Shown piece after piece: positions 1 to 8,461 of a stretch of DNA of 64,000 bases (its first letter is position 1; every line of letters begins with the position of its first letter). The DNA lies in assembly GCA_945881965.1 (NCBI GenBank), contig CAMCVS010000002.1:62001-126000 (forward strand). The letters are read 5' to 3'. This stretch comes from Paracoccus haematequi (GTDB taxonomy: Bacteria; Pseudomonadota; Alphaproteobacteria; Rhodobacterales; Rhodobacteraceae). The position numbers and the translations under genes were made by a program. The notes below the pieces were generated by a model. That model ran no database searches. It worked only from the letters and a program-made list of their open reading frames with translations, and was not told the origin of the DNA.

Positions 1-1499
1 ACCTTGATGATCGCGCCTGGCGGTTTTCGTTCTTTGGCAATGACCTTGAGGCGATCACCGAATTTGATCCCCTGACCGGGCAAAAGACCGACAGCTTTGA
101 CAAGATCCGCATCTATGCCAATTCGCATTACGTCACCCCGCGCCCGACGCTGCAACAGGCGACCAAGGGCATCCGGCTGGAACTGATGCAGCGGCTGAAA
201 CAACTGACCGAAGAAGGCAAGCTGCTGGAGGCGCAGCGGCTGGAACAGCGCACCAATTTCGATCTGGAAATGCTGGAGGCCACTGGCGTCTGCAACGGGA
301 TCGAGAATTATTCGCGCTATCTGACCGGGCGCGCGCCGGGCGAACCGCCGCCCACGCTGTTCGAATTCATCCCCGACAACGCGATTGTGTTTGCCGACGA
401 ATCCCACGTGTCTGTGCCGCAGATCGGCGGCATGTATCGCGGCGACTTTCGACGCAAATTCACGCTGGCGGAACACGGGTTTCGCCTGCCGTCCTGCACC
501 GATAACCGCCCCCTGAAATTCGAGGAATGGGACGCGATGCGCCCGCAATCGGTGTTCGTGTCGGCGACGCCCGCCGCATGGGAAATGGAACAGGCGGGCG
601 GGGTATTCACCGAACAGGTGATCCGGCCCACGGGTCTTTTGGACCCGGTGGTGGAAATCCGCCCCGTGTCGATGCAGGTCGATGACCTCTTGGACGAGAT
701 TCGCAAAGTGGCCGCTCAGGGCCTGCGCGTGCTGGTGACGGTCTTGACCAAACGCATGGCCGAGGATTTGACCGAATACCTGCACGAACAGGGCATTCGC
801 ATCCGCTATATGCACAGCGATATCGACACCATCGAACGGATCGAGATTCTGCGCGATCTGCGGCTGGGCGCGTTTGATGTGCTGGTGGGCATCAACCTGC
901 TGCGCGAGGGGCTGGATATCCCGGAATGTGGCTTGGTCGCCATTCTGGACGCGGATAAAGAGGGCTTCCTGCGATCCGAAACCTCGTTGATCCAGACCAT
1001 TGGCCGCGCCGCGCGCAACGTCGAGGGCCGCGTGATCCTCTATGCCGACCGCATCACCGGCAGCATGGAACGCGCGATGGGCGAAACCAACCGCCGCCGC
1101 GAAAAACAGCATGCCTACAACGTGAAACACGGCATCACGCCGATGACGGTGAAAAAGAACGTCGAGGATGTGCTGGCGGGCCTGTGGAAAGGCGACACCG
1201 ATCAGGCGCGCGTGACGGTCAAGGTCGATCAGCCGATGATGGGCTCGAACCTTGCCGCGCATCTGGACGCGCTGCGCCTGCAAATGCGCAAGGCCGCCGA
1301 GAACCTCGAGTTTGAAGAGGCCGCGCGGTTACGAGATGAGGTCAAGCGGCTGGAGGCGGTGGAACTGGCCATCGCGGATGACCCACTGGCGCGGCAATCG
1401 GCGGTGGAAGAGGCCGTCGAAGAGGCGGTTTCGCGCAAAGGGCGCAGCACGGCAGGGCGTCCGGGGCAACGCGGAGGCAAGGCTAGGCGTGTCAGGTAG
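1..1499 (+). CDS. uvrB: UvrABC excinuclease subunit B, 5'-truncated
   Basis: This is the C-terminal two thirds of UvrB, the damage-verifying helicase-like subunit of nucleotide excision repair; the reading frame is already open at base 3, so the start lies outside the window. Helicase motifs V and VI are visible ([10 protein letters not shown] and QTIGRAARN), preceded by the RYMHSDIDT strand. A UVR domain follows near the end ([20 protein letters not shown]), which contacts UvrC. The tail is basic and glycine-rich. The stop codon TAG lies inside a degenerate copy of a palindromic repeat (1496-1519). Identity is certain; SOS control cannot be judged because the promoter is missing. Confidence 0.97.
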   Translation, partial: LDDRAWRFSFFGNDLEAITEFDPLTGQKTDSFDKIRIYANSHYVTPRPTLQQATKGIRLELMQRLKQLTEEGKLLEAQRLEQRTNFDLEMLEATGVCNGIENYSRYLTGRAPGEPPPTLFEFIPDNAIVFADESHVSVPQIGGMYRGDFRRKFTLAEHGFRLPSCTDNRPLKFEEWDAMRPQSVFVSATPAAWEMEQAGGVFTEQVIRPTGLLDPVVEIRPVSMQVDDLLDEIRKVAAQGLRVLVTVLTKRMAEDLTEYLHEQGIRIRYMHSDIDTIERIEILRDLRLGAFDVLVGINLLREGLDIPECGLVAILDADKEGFLRSETSLIQTIGRAARNVEGRVILYADRITGSMERAMGETNRRREKQHAYNVKHGITPMTVKKNVEDVLAGLWKGDTDQARVTVKVDQPMMGSNLAAHLDALRLQMRKAAENLEFEEAARLRDEVKRLEAVELAIADDPLARQSAVEEAVEEAVSRKGRSTAGRPGQRGGKARRVR

Positions 1500-1519
1500 G
1501 GGGGATGCTTGCATCCACC
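1496..1519. repeat. Palindromic intergenic repeat, family 1 (degenerate copy)
   Basis: A degenerate member of the GTAGGGCGGATG / CATCCGCCCTAC family also seen at 5794-5817, 37192-37217, 48815-48842 and 57129-57156. The core GGATGC-TT-GCATCC is intact but the outer arms are decayed. It begins inside the uvrB stop codon, so the GTAGG of the repeat supplies the TAG. Confidence 0.55.
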
Positions 1520-1532
1520 ATCTCTTTTCTGA

Positions 1533-2078
1533 TCACGCCGCCATCTGGACCGGCGTGAGGACATCCAGCACCACGCCATCCTCCCCCATCCGTCCCCGGA
1601 TCATCTGCCCTGCCAGCACATCGGCATAGTCCGCCTGCCAGTCGCGAAAGCGGTCGTTGCTGACCACCGGGGCCTTCATCTCGCGCGCCCCGGTCAGCAG
1701 TTGCGGGTCGGCGGGGGTGCCGCGTGGCACCACGATCACCTGCCGCGACGACAGGCCCAACAGGCGCGCAAGCTCGTGATCGCGGGCATAACGCCCGACA
1801 AGATGATAGCCCGCGTTGGCATCAAACCAGACCACCGGTTGCCATCCTGCTTGGCGCAATGCGGCGACCACGGCCACAACCGTGTCGATCCGGGGCGTAT
1901 TGTCGCGCCAGTACATCACGTTGGACCCGTCCACGACGACAGGGGCCGCAGGCGTGTCGGATCGGCGCGGCGCACTCCGCCGCAGCAGCAGATACACAAA
2001 CACCGCAATGGTGGGCGACAGAAGGATCAGAACATCAACCATGGCCGCAAATACAACCTGAAACTGCGGCGGCATCAT
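1533..2078 (-). CDS. Membrane-anchored NYN/Zc3h12a-like (PIN-fold) ribonuclease
   Basis: A 181-residue protein with one N-terminal membrane segment (about residues 8-32) followed by a cytoplasmic domain resembling the RNase_Zc3h12a/NYN PIN-like nuclease family. The acidic metal-binding set is visible: VVVDGSN (D50, N53), VWFDAN (D86) and VSNDRFRDW (D142, D146). Such domains cleave single-stranded RNA. I chose the ATG at 2078; a GTG at 2138 with an upstream AGGA would add 20 proline/arginine-rich residues. It is convergent with uvrB and divergent from the next gene. The RNA target is unknown; the fold call is from motif reading. Confidence 0.72.
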   Translation of the reverse strand: MMPPQFQVVFAAMVDVLILLSPTIAVFVYLLLRRSAPRRSDTPAAPVVVDGSNVMYWRDNTPRIDTVVAVVAALRQAGWQPVVWFDANAGYHLVGRYARDHELARLLGLSSRQVIVVPRGTPADPQLLTGAREMKAPVVSNDRFRDWQADYADVLAGQMIRGRMGEDGVVLDVLTPVQMAA

Positions 2079-2215
2079 GACGTGGGCTGGGCGTGGGCTG
2101 GGCGTGTTCGGGCGCAATCGGGGTCTGCGTGGCTTCACGATCCTGTGGGGACAGGTCGCCGGGGCGCTGCGATCTGCTATCCTCGTTCATACACTAACCC
2201 CGAAGGAGGCCCGCC

Positions 2216-2677
2216 ATGACCCTCACCCGCCGCACCGTCCTGACGACCGCGACCGCGGCCCTGATCACCGGCCCCGCCCGCGCGCAGGGTCTGGCCCCGA
2301 CGCTGACGATGCGGGGCGGTGCCAACAACTATCGCCCCGGCGCGCCGATTGTGGACCGCATTGGCGGCGGCGGATTCTGGATGACGGGCACCGTGCGCCG
2401 CGCGGGCGATGGCGCGCCGCTGCCGGGTCAGCGGATCCAGATGTGGGCGCATACCACCGAGGGCCACGAGCGCGACGCACACAGCCACGGCGCGACGCTG
2501 ACTGCTGCCGACGGCACGTTCCGGCTGGAAATGCCGCAGATCATCCCCGCCTTCGGGCAGGCCCATGCGCATCTGGCCTATGACAGCGGTGAATTTCAGA
2601 CCGTGTTCCTGCGCCCGCTGTTGCGGCGTGCCGGTGACACCACCCTGAACGTCGACTTCGTGCTGCAACCGGCATGA
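2216..2677 (+). CDS. Tat-exported intradiol-dioxygenase-like protein
   Basis: This 153-residue protein starts after a strong Shine-Dalgarno (AAGGAGG at 2203-2209) with a twin-arginine signal (TRRTVLTTA, cleavage probably after ARA at about 23), so it should fold in the cytoplasm and be exported. The body resembles the intradiol ring-cleavage dioxygenase fold: GAPLPGQRIQMW, an AADGTFRL beta turn, then AHAHL. The HxH iron-ligand pair of catechol dioxygenases seems kept (H117, H119), but neither ligand tyrosine is at its usual place and the domain is short. Enzyme activity is therefore doubtful. Its stop overlaps the start of the haem-b membrane gene by four bases, which suggests a two-component redox pair. 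Confidence 0.65.
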   Translation: MTLTRRTVLTTATAALITGPARAQGLAPTLTMRGGANNYRPGAPIVDRIGGGGFWMTGTVRRAGDGAPLPGQRIQMWAHTTEGHERDAHSHGATLTAADGTFRLEMPQIIPAFGQAHAHLAYDSGEFQTVFLRPLLRRAGDTTLNVDFVLQPA

Positions 2678-3270
2678 TGGCGCGGTCTGCGCTGATCTGG
2701 AGCGGGTTCGCGATTGCCATCGCGGTGCCGCTTGGCGTGGCCGCGTCCAGCCCGCTGCTGGCCTGGCGCGATCCGGTCTACGTCATCGCAGGCTTTGCGG
2801 GCGTGGTGGCGTTGGCGCTGCTGCTGGTCCAGCCGCTATTGGTCGGGGGCTACTTGCCTTTGACGGGGCGACAGGGGCGGCGGGTGCACCGCGGCCTGGG
2901 GGTGCTGCTGGTGGCGCTGGTCACGGCCCATGTCGCGGGGCTGTGGATCACCAGCCCGCCGGACGTGATCGACACGTTGCTGTTCGCTTCGCCTGCGCCG
3001 TTTGCGCCATGGGGCGTGATCGCGATGTGGGCGATGGTTGCGGCGGCCATGATCGCGGTATTCCGCCAGCGGCTGGGCGCGCGGCGGTTCCGCGTGGCGC
3101 ATGGGGCGGCGGTGCTGGTCGTGGTGATTGCAAGCGTCGGCCATGCGATGCTGATCGACGGCACGATGGGCATGATGTCCAAGGCCGTGCTGTGCCTGTT
3201 GGTCATCGCGGCGACGCTCAAAGTGTTGGGCGATCTGCGGGTCTGGCGGTTGCTGCGGCGCGGGGCATGA
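2674..3270 (+). CDS. Ferric-reductase-like transmembrane (haem b) protein
   Basis: A 198-residue integral membrane protein with about five or six hydrophobic segments. Two pairs of histidines spaced 14 residues apart (H72/H86 and H143/H157) sit in two helices, the bis-histidine pattern that holds haem b in ferric-reductase-like and MsrQ-type proteins. There is no NAD- or FAD-binding domain, so electrons would come from the quinone pool or a separate reductase. It is translationally coupled (ATGA overlap) to the Tat-exported protein upstream, an arrangement like MsrPQ. The physiological substrate is unknown. Confidence 0.72.
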   Translation: MMARSALIWSGFAIAIAVPLGVAASSPLLAWRDPVYVIAGFAGVVALALLLVQPLLVGGYLPLTGRQGRRVHRGLGVLLVALVTAHVAGLWITSPPDVIDTLLFASPAPFAPWGVIAMWAMVAAAMIAVFRQRLGARRFRVAHGAAVLVVVIASVGHAMLIDGTMGMMSKAVLCLLVIAATLKVLGDLRVWRLLRRGA

Positions 3271-3279
3271 GACACAACG

Positions 3280-3307
3280 AAAAACGCGGCCCCCTTGCAG
3301 GAGCCGC
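3280..3307 (-). terminator. Rho-independent terminator of the cold-shock gene
   Basis: On the minus strand an 8-bp stem (GCGGCTCC with GGGGCCGC, one G-T pair) closes a short loop and is followed by a run of five T. It lies just downstream of the cold-shock gene stop. Confidence 0.75.
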
Positions 3308-3333
3308 GCAAAATCTCGTCCGTGCGGACTGGC

Positions 3334-3540
3334 TTAGGCCAGTTGCAGGTTCGACGCGCTTTCGCGGCCGTCACGGCCCGATTCCACGTCAAAAGTCACT
3401 TTCTGGTTGTCCGCCAGGCCGGTCAGGCCAGCGCGTTCAACGGCGGAGATGTGGACGAAAACGTCCTTGCCGCCGGATTCAGGCGCGATAAAGCCGAAGC
3501 CCTTGGTGGAGTTGAACCATTTCACAGTGCCCTTGGCCAT
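3334..3540 (-). CDS. Cold-shock protein, CspA family
   Basis: A 68-residue single cold-shock domain that binds single-stranded nucleic acid and acts as an RNA chaperone. Both RNP motifs are present: KGFGFI (RNP1, residues 13-18) and VFVHIS (RNP2, 27-32), after the typical start MAKGTVKWFN. The start at 3540 is supported by AAGGA eight bases upstream. A terminator follows directly, so the gene is monocistronic. The roughly 230-base upstream region to the thioesterase gene probably holds its promoter and leader, but I could not resolve them. Confidence 0.96.
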   Translation of the reverse strand: MAKGTVKWFNSTKGFGFIAPESGGKDVFVHISAVERAGLTGLADNQKVTFDVESGRDGRESASNLQLA

Positions 3541-3774
3541 CTGTGTATTCCTTGTCTTAGTCACCGCTCGCAGCATGCAGCGGTCTGGCGAAGTCGCAAC
3601 CGGATCGAAAGACTGCTCGCCGTAAGGAAGACAGAGGATCGAGTAGGGGGTCGTTAGCCACACCGCTATGACAGGTCCGGGGGCGCGCGTAAACAAAATT
3701 CGCGCGGGGCCGTCCCCCCCTTGCCGCGGCGCGCGTTTTCGCTTTCCCTGCGCGCGGCAAACAGGGGGGCGGCG

Positions 3775-4644
3775 ATGAGCGATCTGGCGGCATGGCTGGT
3801 GGGCGTCTTGAACGTCGAACCGGTGGAACGAGATTTCTTTCGCGGTCCGGCGACGCCCGATGGCAAGGGGCGCAGTTTCGGCGGGCAGGTGATCGGGCAG
3901 GCGTTGATGGCGGCGATCCGCACGGTGGACGCGGGCCGCGCGGTGCATTCGCTGCACGGCTATTTCATCCGGCCTGGCGATGCGACGGCCCCGGTGCTGT
4001 ATCAGGTGGAACGCGACCGCGACGGCGGCAGTTTCACCACGCGGCGCGTGGTGGCGGTGCAGAATGGCGCGGTGATCCTGAACCTTGCGGCGTCGTTCCA
4101 TGTCGCGGAACCCGGCCTGGCACATCAGGACGCGATGCCGGATGTGCCCGGCCCCGAGGCCATCGAAACCGAGGAAGTGCAGGCCGAACGCATGGCCGAC
4201 CAACTGCCCGACGGGTATCTGCGGTGGTTGCGCACGCCGCGCCCGGTCGATTTCCGTCCCGTCGATCCGCGCCCGCCGCTGGACCGCCGCCCGCGCGCGC
4301 CTGCGCAGAATGTGTGGATGCGGGTCGCGGGCCCGTTGCCGGATGATCCGGCGGTGCATCGCGCGGCGCTGGCCTATGTGTCGGATTACGGGTTGTTGGG
4401 CACATCGGTGGTGGGCCATGGCAAGGCGTTCGGCGATGCCGATATGCAATTCGCCAGCCTGGATCACGCGGTCTGGTTCCACGACGATTTCCGCGTCGAT
4501 GACTGGCTGTTGTATGCGATGGACAGCCCGTGGTCGGGCGGTGCGCGCGGGTTCAACCGGGGGCGCATCTTTACCCGCGACGGGCGGTTGGTGGCGTCGG
4601 TGGCGCAAGAGGGGCTGGTGCGGCAGGTCGCACCCAAGCCCTAG
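3775..4644 (+). CDS. tesB: Acyl-CoA thioesterase II (TesB family)
   Basis: A 289-residue double-hotdog thioesterase that hydrolyses acyl-CoA to free fatty acid and CoA. The N-terminal half has FGGQVIGQALMAA and LHGYFIRPGD; the C-terminal half has LDHAVWFHDDF, DSPWSGGARGF and AQEGLVR. These give the Asp, Ser and Gln of the TesB catalytic triad. I chose the ATG at 3775 with a GGGGGG run upstream; an in-frame upstream start would add an arginine-rich, non-conserved tail. The stop codon overlaps the convergent regulator gene through a shared CTAG. Confidence 0.93.
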   Translation: MSDLAAWLVGVLNVEPVERDFFRGPATPDGKGRSFGGQVIGQALMAAIRTVDAGRAVHSLHGYFIRPGDATAPVLYQVERDRDGGSFTTRRVVAVQNGAVILNLAASFHVAEPGLAHQDAMPDVPGPEAIETEEVQAERMADQLPDGYLRWLRTPRPVDFRPVDPRPPLDRRPRAPAQNVWMRVAGPLPDDPAVHRAALAYVSDYGLLGTSVVGHGKAFGDADMQFASLDHAVWFHDDFRVDDWLLYAMDSPWSGGARGFNRGRIFTRDGRLVASVAQEGLVRQVAPKP

Positions 4645-5324
4645 TGGCGATACGCCTCGGACGCCCAGAAATCGCGCAGGGTCTGGCCGGGGATGGGGCG
4701 AAACGGACCTGCGTCCGCGCACTCCGCGATGCGGTCCAGCCGGAACATGCGGAAATCGCCGCGCAATTCGCACCATGCGACCAAGGTCCAGACCTCGCCC
4801 CAGAACCACAGGCCCAGGGGGCGCAGGGTGCGGGTCGTGACCTGCCCGGTCTTGTCGGCATAGCCGATAGTCAGGCGCAGGCGCGCGTCAACCGCCGCCT
4901 CGATCCGGTCGATCAGGGCGCGCAGCGCGCCGGTCATCGCGGGGCGGGGGATGGCGTGGACCGGGACCGCCGCGGCGCGGGCGCGATCTGCGGGGGGCAG
5001 AACGGCAGTGATCTTGATCAGCGCCTCTTCGGCGGCGAGCGCCATATCGGCCCCGCCCCAGGCCCGGATCAGCCGCGCGCCGGCCACCAAAGCGGTGATT
5101 TCCGCCCGCGTGAACATCAGGGGCGGCAGGTCATAGCCGTCGCGCAGCAGGTATCCGGCCCCGGCCGCGCCATCAATCGGCACGCCCGAGGCCATCAGAT
5201 CGGCCACATCGCGGTAGATGGTGCGGCGGCTGACTTCCAGCCGCGCAGCCAGCGCCTCCGCCGTGGTCAGCCGCCCGCCCCGCAGGTATTGCAGGATCAG
5301 GAACAGGCGGTCGGCCCTTCTCAT
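4641..5324 (-). CDS. YafY-type HTH-WYL transcriptional regulator
   Basis: A 227-residue regulator with an N-terminal winged helix-turn-helix (LTTAEALAARLEVSRRTIYRDV, residues 19-40) followed by a WYL-type sensor domain (about 140-200, LRPLGLWFWGEVWTLVAWCE), a fold that binds small ligands or nucleic acid. It sits three bases downstream of the VOC gene and is surely co-transcribed with it, so it may control that small operon. The ligand is unknown. Confidence 0.9.
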   Translation of the reverse strand: MRRADRLFLILQYLRGGRLTTAEALAARLEVSRRTIYRDVADLMASGVPIDGAAGAGYLLRDGYDLPPLMFTRAEITALVAGARLIRAWGGADMALAAEEALIKITAVLPPADRARAAAVPVHAIPRPAMTGALRALIDRIEAAVDARLRLTIGYADKTGQVTTRTLRPLGLWFWGEVWTLVAWCELRGDFRMFRLDRIAECADAGPFRPIPGQTLRDFWASEAYRH

Positions 5325-5327
5325 ACG

Positions 5328-5702
5328 TCACGCGGCCGGTTCGAACAGGCCGATGCCATTGCCGTCGGGGTCTTTCGCATAGCAGAACCGGCCCGGCGGG
5401 ATGGTGATGGCGGGCGATGTCACCTGCCCGCCCGCCTCCCTGCAGCGCGCCATGGCATCCTCCAGACGGTCTGGCACCGCCAGATGGATCACCATGCCCC
5501 CCGTCGCAGGCGTGCCTTGATACAAGTGGCCCGACGCGCCGCCCATGCCATTGTCGAAATAGACCTCGGGCTGGCCAGAGCTGTCCTGCGGGATCATCGG
5601 ATAGCGGAACACGGCGGCATAGAAGGCCGTGGCGCGGGGCAGGTCGGTGACGGCGATTTCGGTCCAGACGACGGTGCGCAGCGGTGGGGTGGGTGTGGTC
5701 AT
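5328..5702 (-). CDS. VOC (glyoxalase/bleomycin-resistance) family protein
   Basis: A 124-residue protein with the beta-alpha-beta-beta-beta metal-binding VOC fold: an N-terminal half with TEIAVTDLPRATAFYAAVF and a C-terminal half ending CYAKDPDGNGIGLFEPA. The acidic ligand near the C-terminus (GLFE) is present. I start at the ATG at 5702, which has AAAGGA nine bases upstream, rather than at the longer frame start at 5738. First gene of a two-gene unit with the WYL regulator. The substrate cannot be predicted. Confidence 0.85.
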   Translation of the reverse strand: MTTPTPPLRTVVWTEIAVTDLPRATAFYAAVFRYPMIPQDSSGQPEVYFDNGMGGASGHLYQGTPATGGMVIHLAVPDRLEDAMARCREAGGQVTSPAITIPPGRFCYAKDPDGNGIGLFEPAA

Positions 5703-5793
5703 TGTCAGGGTCCTTTCAGATAAATGCCCGTGACCCATGATTACCCTAGACCTGCTGACAGCATGGTGTCAGCAGGGTTTTCTCAATGTGCAG

Positions 5794-5817
5794 TCGGATG
5801 ACATCATCCGACCTACG
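5794..5817. repeat. Palindromic intergenic repeat, family 1
   Basis: TCGGATGA followed by TCATCCGA, extended on one side by CCTACG; the other outer arm has decayed. On the minus strand the GTAGG end supplies the TAG stop of the DUF1285 gene, as in the copy at uvrB. Confidence 0.7.
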
Positions 5818-6451
5818 GGGTTGCGTCCATCTCGGAAGATGGAATCACCGGAAAGAACGCGCCCTGCGACCACAGCCCGAACCATCCGTCGTGATCCGCG
5901 CCGATATCCACCAGCCGGTAGAAGGATTTACGATCGATGCGCGCTTCCAGCCCCGCGCGAATATGCACATAGGGCGCGGGTTCGTCGCTGTCGGCATCGC
6001 GCGCGACGCGGATCGGATTGGCGGGGCCCGCCACCGCGTGATCGCCCATCGAGGTCACAAATGTCAGCACCTGCGCCGTGCCTTCACCTGTCACCGTGAA
6101 ATCCACCGCCAGAAACGGCGCGTCATCGACGCGGATGCCGACCTTTTCCACCGGGGTGACCAGAAAATAGGCATCGCCCTCGCGTTTCAGGATCGTGGAA
6201 AACAGCCGCGCCAGTTCCGGCCGCCCAATCGGTGTGCCCAGATAGAACCACGTCCCGTCCCGCGCGATGCGGATGTCCAGATCGCCGCAGAACGGCGGGT
6301 TCCAGGCGTGAACCGGCGGCATCCCCTTGCCATCTGCCGCCATCTTGGCGGCCATCCGCGCAGCGGTGGCGATGCTGTCAGCGGTCAGCGTTGAGGCCTC
6401 TGCGCCCATCTGAGCGGGTTTCGGTGCGGTCTGATGCGGTTTCACGATCAT
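5813..6451 (-). CDS. DUF1285 family protein
   Basis: A 212-residue cytoplasmic protein of the DUF1285 family, widespread in Alphaproteobacteria. Typical blocks are CGDLDIRIARDGTWFYLGTPIGR, LFSTILKREGDAYFLVTPVEKVGIRVDDAPFLAV and ARIDRKSFYRLVDIG. The N-terminal 45 residues are alanine-rich and less typical, so the ATG at 6451 is a choice without a strong Shine-Dalgarno. It is divergent from the MoxR operon, with about 80 bases between them. No function is established that I know of. Confidence 0.85.
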   Translation of the reverse strand: MIVKPHQTAPKPAQMGAEASTLTADSIATAARMAAKMAADGKGMPPVHAWNPPFCGDLDIRIARDGTWFYLGTPIGRPELARLFSTILKREGDAYFLVTPVEKVGIRVDDAPFLAVDFTVTGEGTAQVLTFVTSMGDHAVAGPANPIRVARDADSDEPAPYVHIRAGLEARIDRKSFYRLVDIGADHDGWFGLWSQGAFFPVIPSSEMDATP

Positions 6452-6530
6452 GTGTCGCTCATTGTTTTTGCCATTCGCGCGGGGCGAGATACACTCACCC
6501 GATGATATAGTCGCGTAAAGGAGTTGCGCC

Positions 6531-7559
6531 ATGCCCGATGTCCAGCCTGACAGCCAAGCGACGGATGACCTGCTGTCCGGGATCGAGGCGCTGGAAACCC
6601 GGCTGGCGGACGCGCGTGCGTCGATCACGCGGCGGTTCATCGGGCAGGAAACCGTGGTGGACCTGACGCTGTCGGCGCTGCTGTGCGGCGGGCATGCGTT
6701 GCTGATCGGGTTGCCGGGGCTGGGCAAGACGCGGCTGGTGGAAACGCTGTCCACCGTCATGGGCCTGCATGGTAACCGGGTGCAGTTCACGCCCGACCTG
6801 ATGCCTGCGGATATCCTTGGGTCCGAGGTGCTGGAAACCGCCGATGACGGCAAGCGGGCGTTCCGCTTCGTGCCGGGGCCGATCTTTTGCCAGCTTCTGA
6901 TGGCCGACGAAATCAACCGCGCCAGCCCGCGCACCCAATCCGCGCTGTTGCAGGCGATGCAGGAACGTAAAGTCACCGTGGCCGGTGCCGACCGCGCGCT
7001 GGGCCGCCCGTTCCATGTGCTGGCCACGCAGAACCCCATCGAACAGGAAGGCACCTATCCCCTGCCCGAAGCGCAGTTGGACCGGTTTTTGGTGCAGGTC
7101 GATGTGGCCTATCCGAACCGTGCCACTGAGCGTGACATCCTGATCGCCACCACGGGGGTCCAGGAAGACGAGGCGCATCAGGTGTTCAGCACGGATGAGC
7201 TGCTGGCGGCGCAGGTGCTGTTGCGCCGGATGCCGGTGGGCGATTCTGTGGTCGAGGCAATCCTTGATCTGGTGCGCGCCTGCCGTCCGGGCGATGACAC
7301 CGCATCCGACAAGGTGCGCCAGACGGTCGCCTGGGGGCCGGGGCCGCGCGCGGCGCAGGCGCTGATGCTGACCGTGCGGGCGCGGGCGCTGTTGCAGGGG
7401 CGGCTGGCACCGTCGATTGACGATGTGACCGCGATGGCGAAACCCGTGCTGACGCACCGCATGGCGTTGAATTTCGCGGCGCGGGCGCGGGGTGACACGC
7501 TGTCGACGCTGATCGACGATACGGCCACCCGCATCACGCGCCGGGACATCGCTGCATGA
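6531..7559 (+). CDS. MoxR-family AAA+ ATPase
   Basis: A 342-residue AAA+ ATPase of the MoxR group. Walker A is GLPGLGKT (60-67), Walker B LLMADEINRA (about 122-131), and the family stretch ATQNPIEQEGTYPLPEAQLDRF is intact. MoxR proteins act as chaperone-like partners that insert cofactors into, or remodel, von Willebrand-factor-A client proteins. It opens a four-gene operon behind AAAGGAG and overlaps the DUF58 gene by four bases. The client is presumably one of the downstream proteins. Confidence 0.93.
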   Translation: MPDVQPDSQATDDLLSGIEALETRLADARASITRRFIGQETVVDLTLSALLCGGHALLIGLPGLGKTRLVETLSTVMGLHGNRVQFTPDLMPADILGSEVLETADDGKRAFRFVPGPIFCQLLMADEINRASPRTQSALLQAMQERKVTVAGADRALGRPFHVLATQNPIEQEGTYPLPEAQLDRFLVQVDVAYPNRATERDILIATTGVQEDEAHQVFSTDELLAAQVLLRRMPVGDSVVEAILDLVRACRPGDDTASDKVRQTVAWGPGPRAAQALMLTVRARALLQGRLAPSIDDVTAMAKPVLTHRMALNFAARARGDTLSTLIDDTATRITRRDIAA

Positions 7560-8461
7560 GCGATGCCGCGATCCTGCGCGCCGTGCCAGACGGGTCGGCG
7601 CGGCTGCGCGCGCGGGCCGAATCCGAGGCATCGCGCCTGCCGCCCCTGCTGGCGCGGGCGGATCATCTGGCGGGCACGGTCCTGTTGGGCGAACACGGGC
7701 GGCGGCGCGCGGGCATGGGCGATGATTTCTGGCAATATCGCCCGGTGCAACAGGGCGATTCGGCGGCGATGATCGACTGGCGCCGGTCGGCGCGTGGCGA
7801 TGCGCAATTCGTGCGCGAACGCGAATGGCAGATCGCGCAATCGGTGATGCTGTGGGTCGATCAGGCGGCGTCGATGCGGTTTTCGTCCGATGCAAAGATC
7901 GAACCCAAGGCCGACCGCGCGCGCCTGCTGGCCTTGGCCACCGCCGTGCTGCTGGTGCGGGGCGGCGAGCGGGTCGGCCTGACCGGCACATCCCTGCCGC
8001 CACAGCGGGGCCGCGCGCAGGTGCTGCGTCTGGCCGAGATGTTGTCGCGCGATGAGGCCGCCGATTACGGTGTCCCCGAACACCGCGCGATGATCCCGCA
8101 GGCGCGCGCGCTGTTCATCTCTGACTACATGGGCGATATCGCGGAATTGAAACTGGCGCTGACCAAGGCGGCGGATCGCGGGGTGCGCGGCGTCATGTTG
8201 CAGGTGCTGGACCCCAGCGAAGAAGCGTTTCCCTTTACCGGGCGCACGATTTTCGAATCCATCGGCGGCACGCTGGCGCATGAAACACTGAAGGCGGGCG
8301 ATCTGCGCACCCGCTATCTGGACCGTCTGGCGGCGCGCAAGGATGAACTGGCGGCGCTGGCGCGCGTCACCGGCTGGCGATTCCATACGCACCACACCGG
8401 CGACAGCGCCCAAGTGGCGCTGCTGTGGCTGTGGGCCGCGATGTCCGGGGGGGCTGCGTGA
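7556..8461 (+). CDS. DUF58 domain protein
   Basis: A 301-residue DUF58 protein, the usual partner of MoxR ATPases. The signature lies at about residues 49-79 (GRRRAGMGDDFWQYRPV followed by GDSAAMIDWRRSA), and the rest resembles a degenerate VWA-like fold without a clear MIDAS motif. No membrane segment is seen, unlike many DUF58 proteins. ATGA overlap with moxR upstream and a one-base overlap downstream indicate tight coupling. Probable role: adaptor between MoxR and the membrane proteins that follow. Confidence 0.9.
   Translation: MSDAAILRAVPDGSARLRARAESEASRLPPLLARADHLAGTVLLGEHGRRRAGMGDDFWQYRPVQQGDSAAMIDWRRSARGDAQFVREREWQIAQSVMLWVDQAASMRFSSDAKIEPKADRARLLALATAVLLVRGGERVGLTGTSLPPQRGRAQVLRLAEMLSRDEAADYGVPEHRAMIPQARALFISDYMGDIAELKLALTKAADRGVRGVMLQVLDPSEEAFPFTGRTIFESIGGTLAHETLKAGDLRTRYLDRLAARKDELAALARVTGWRFHTHHTGDSAQVALLWLWAAMSGGAA

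Noticed and set aside
3334-4809. Long 491-residue open frame on the minus strand
   Set aside because: Only the last 68 residues are a gene (cold-shock protein, 3334-3540). The rest is arginine/histidine-rich antisense of tesB, with no family pattern.
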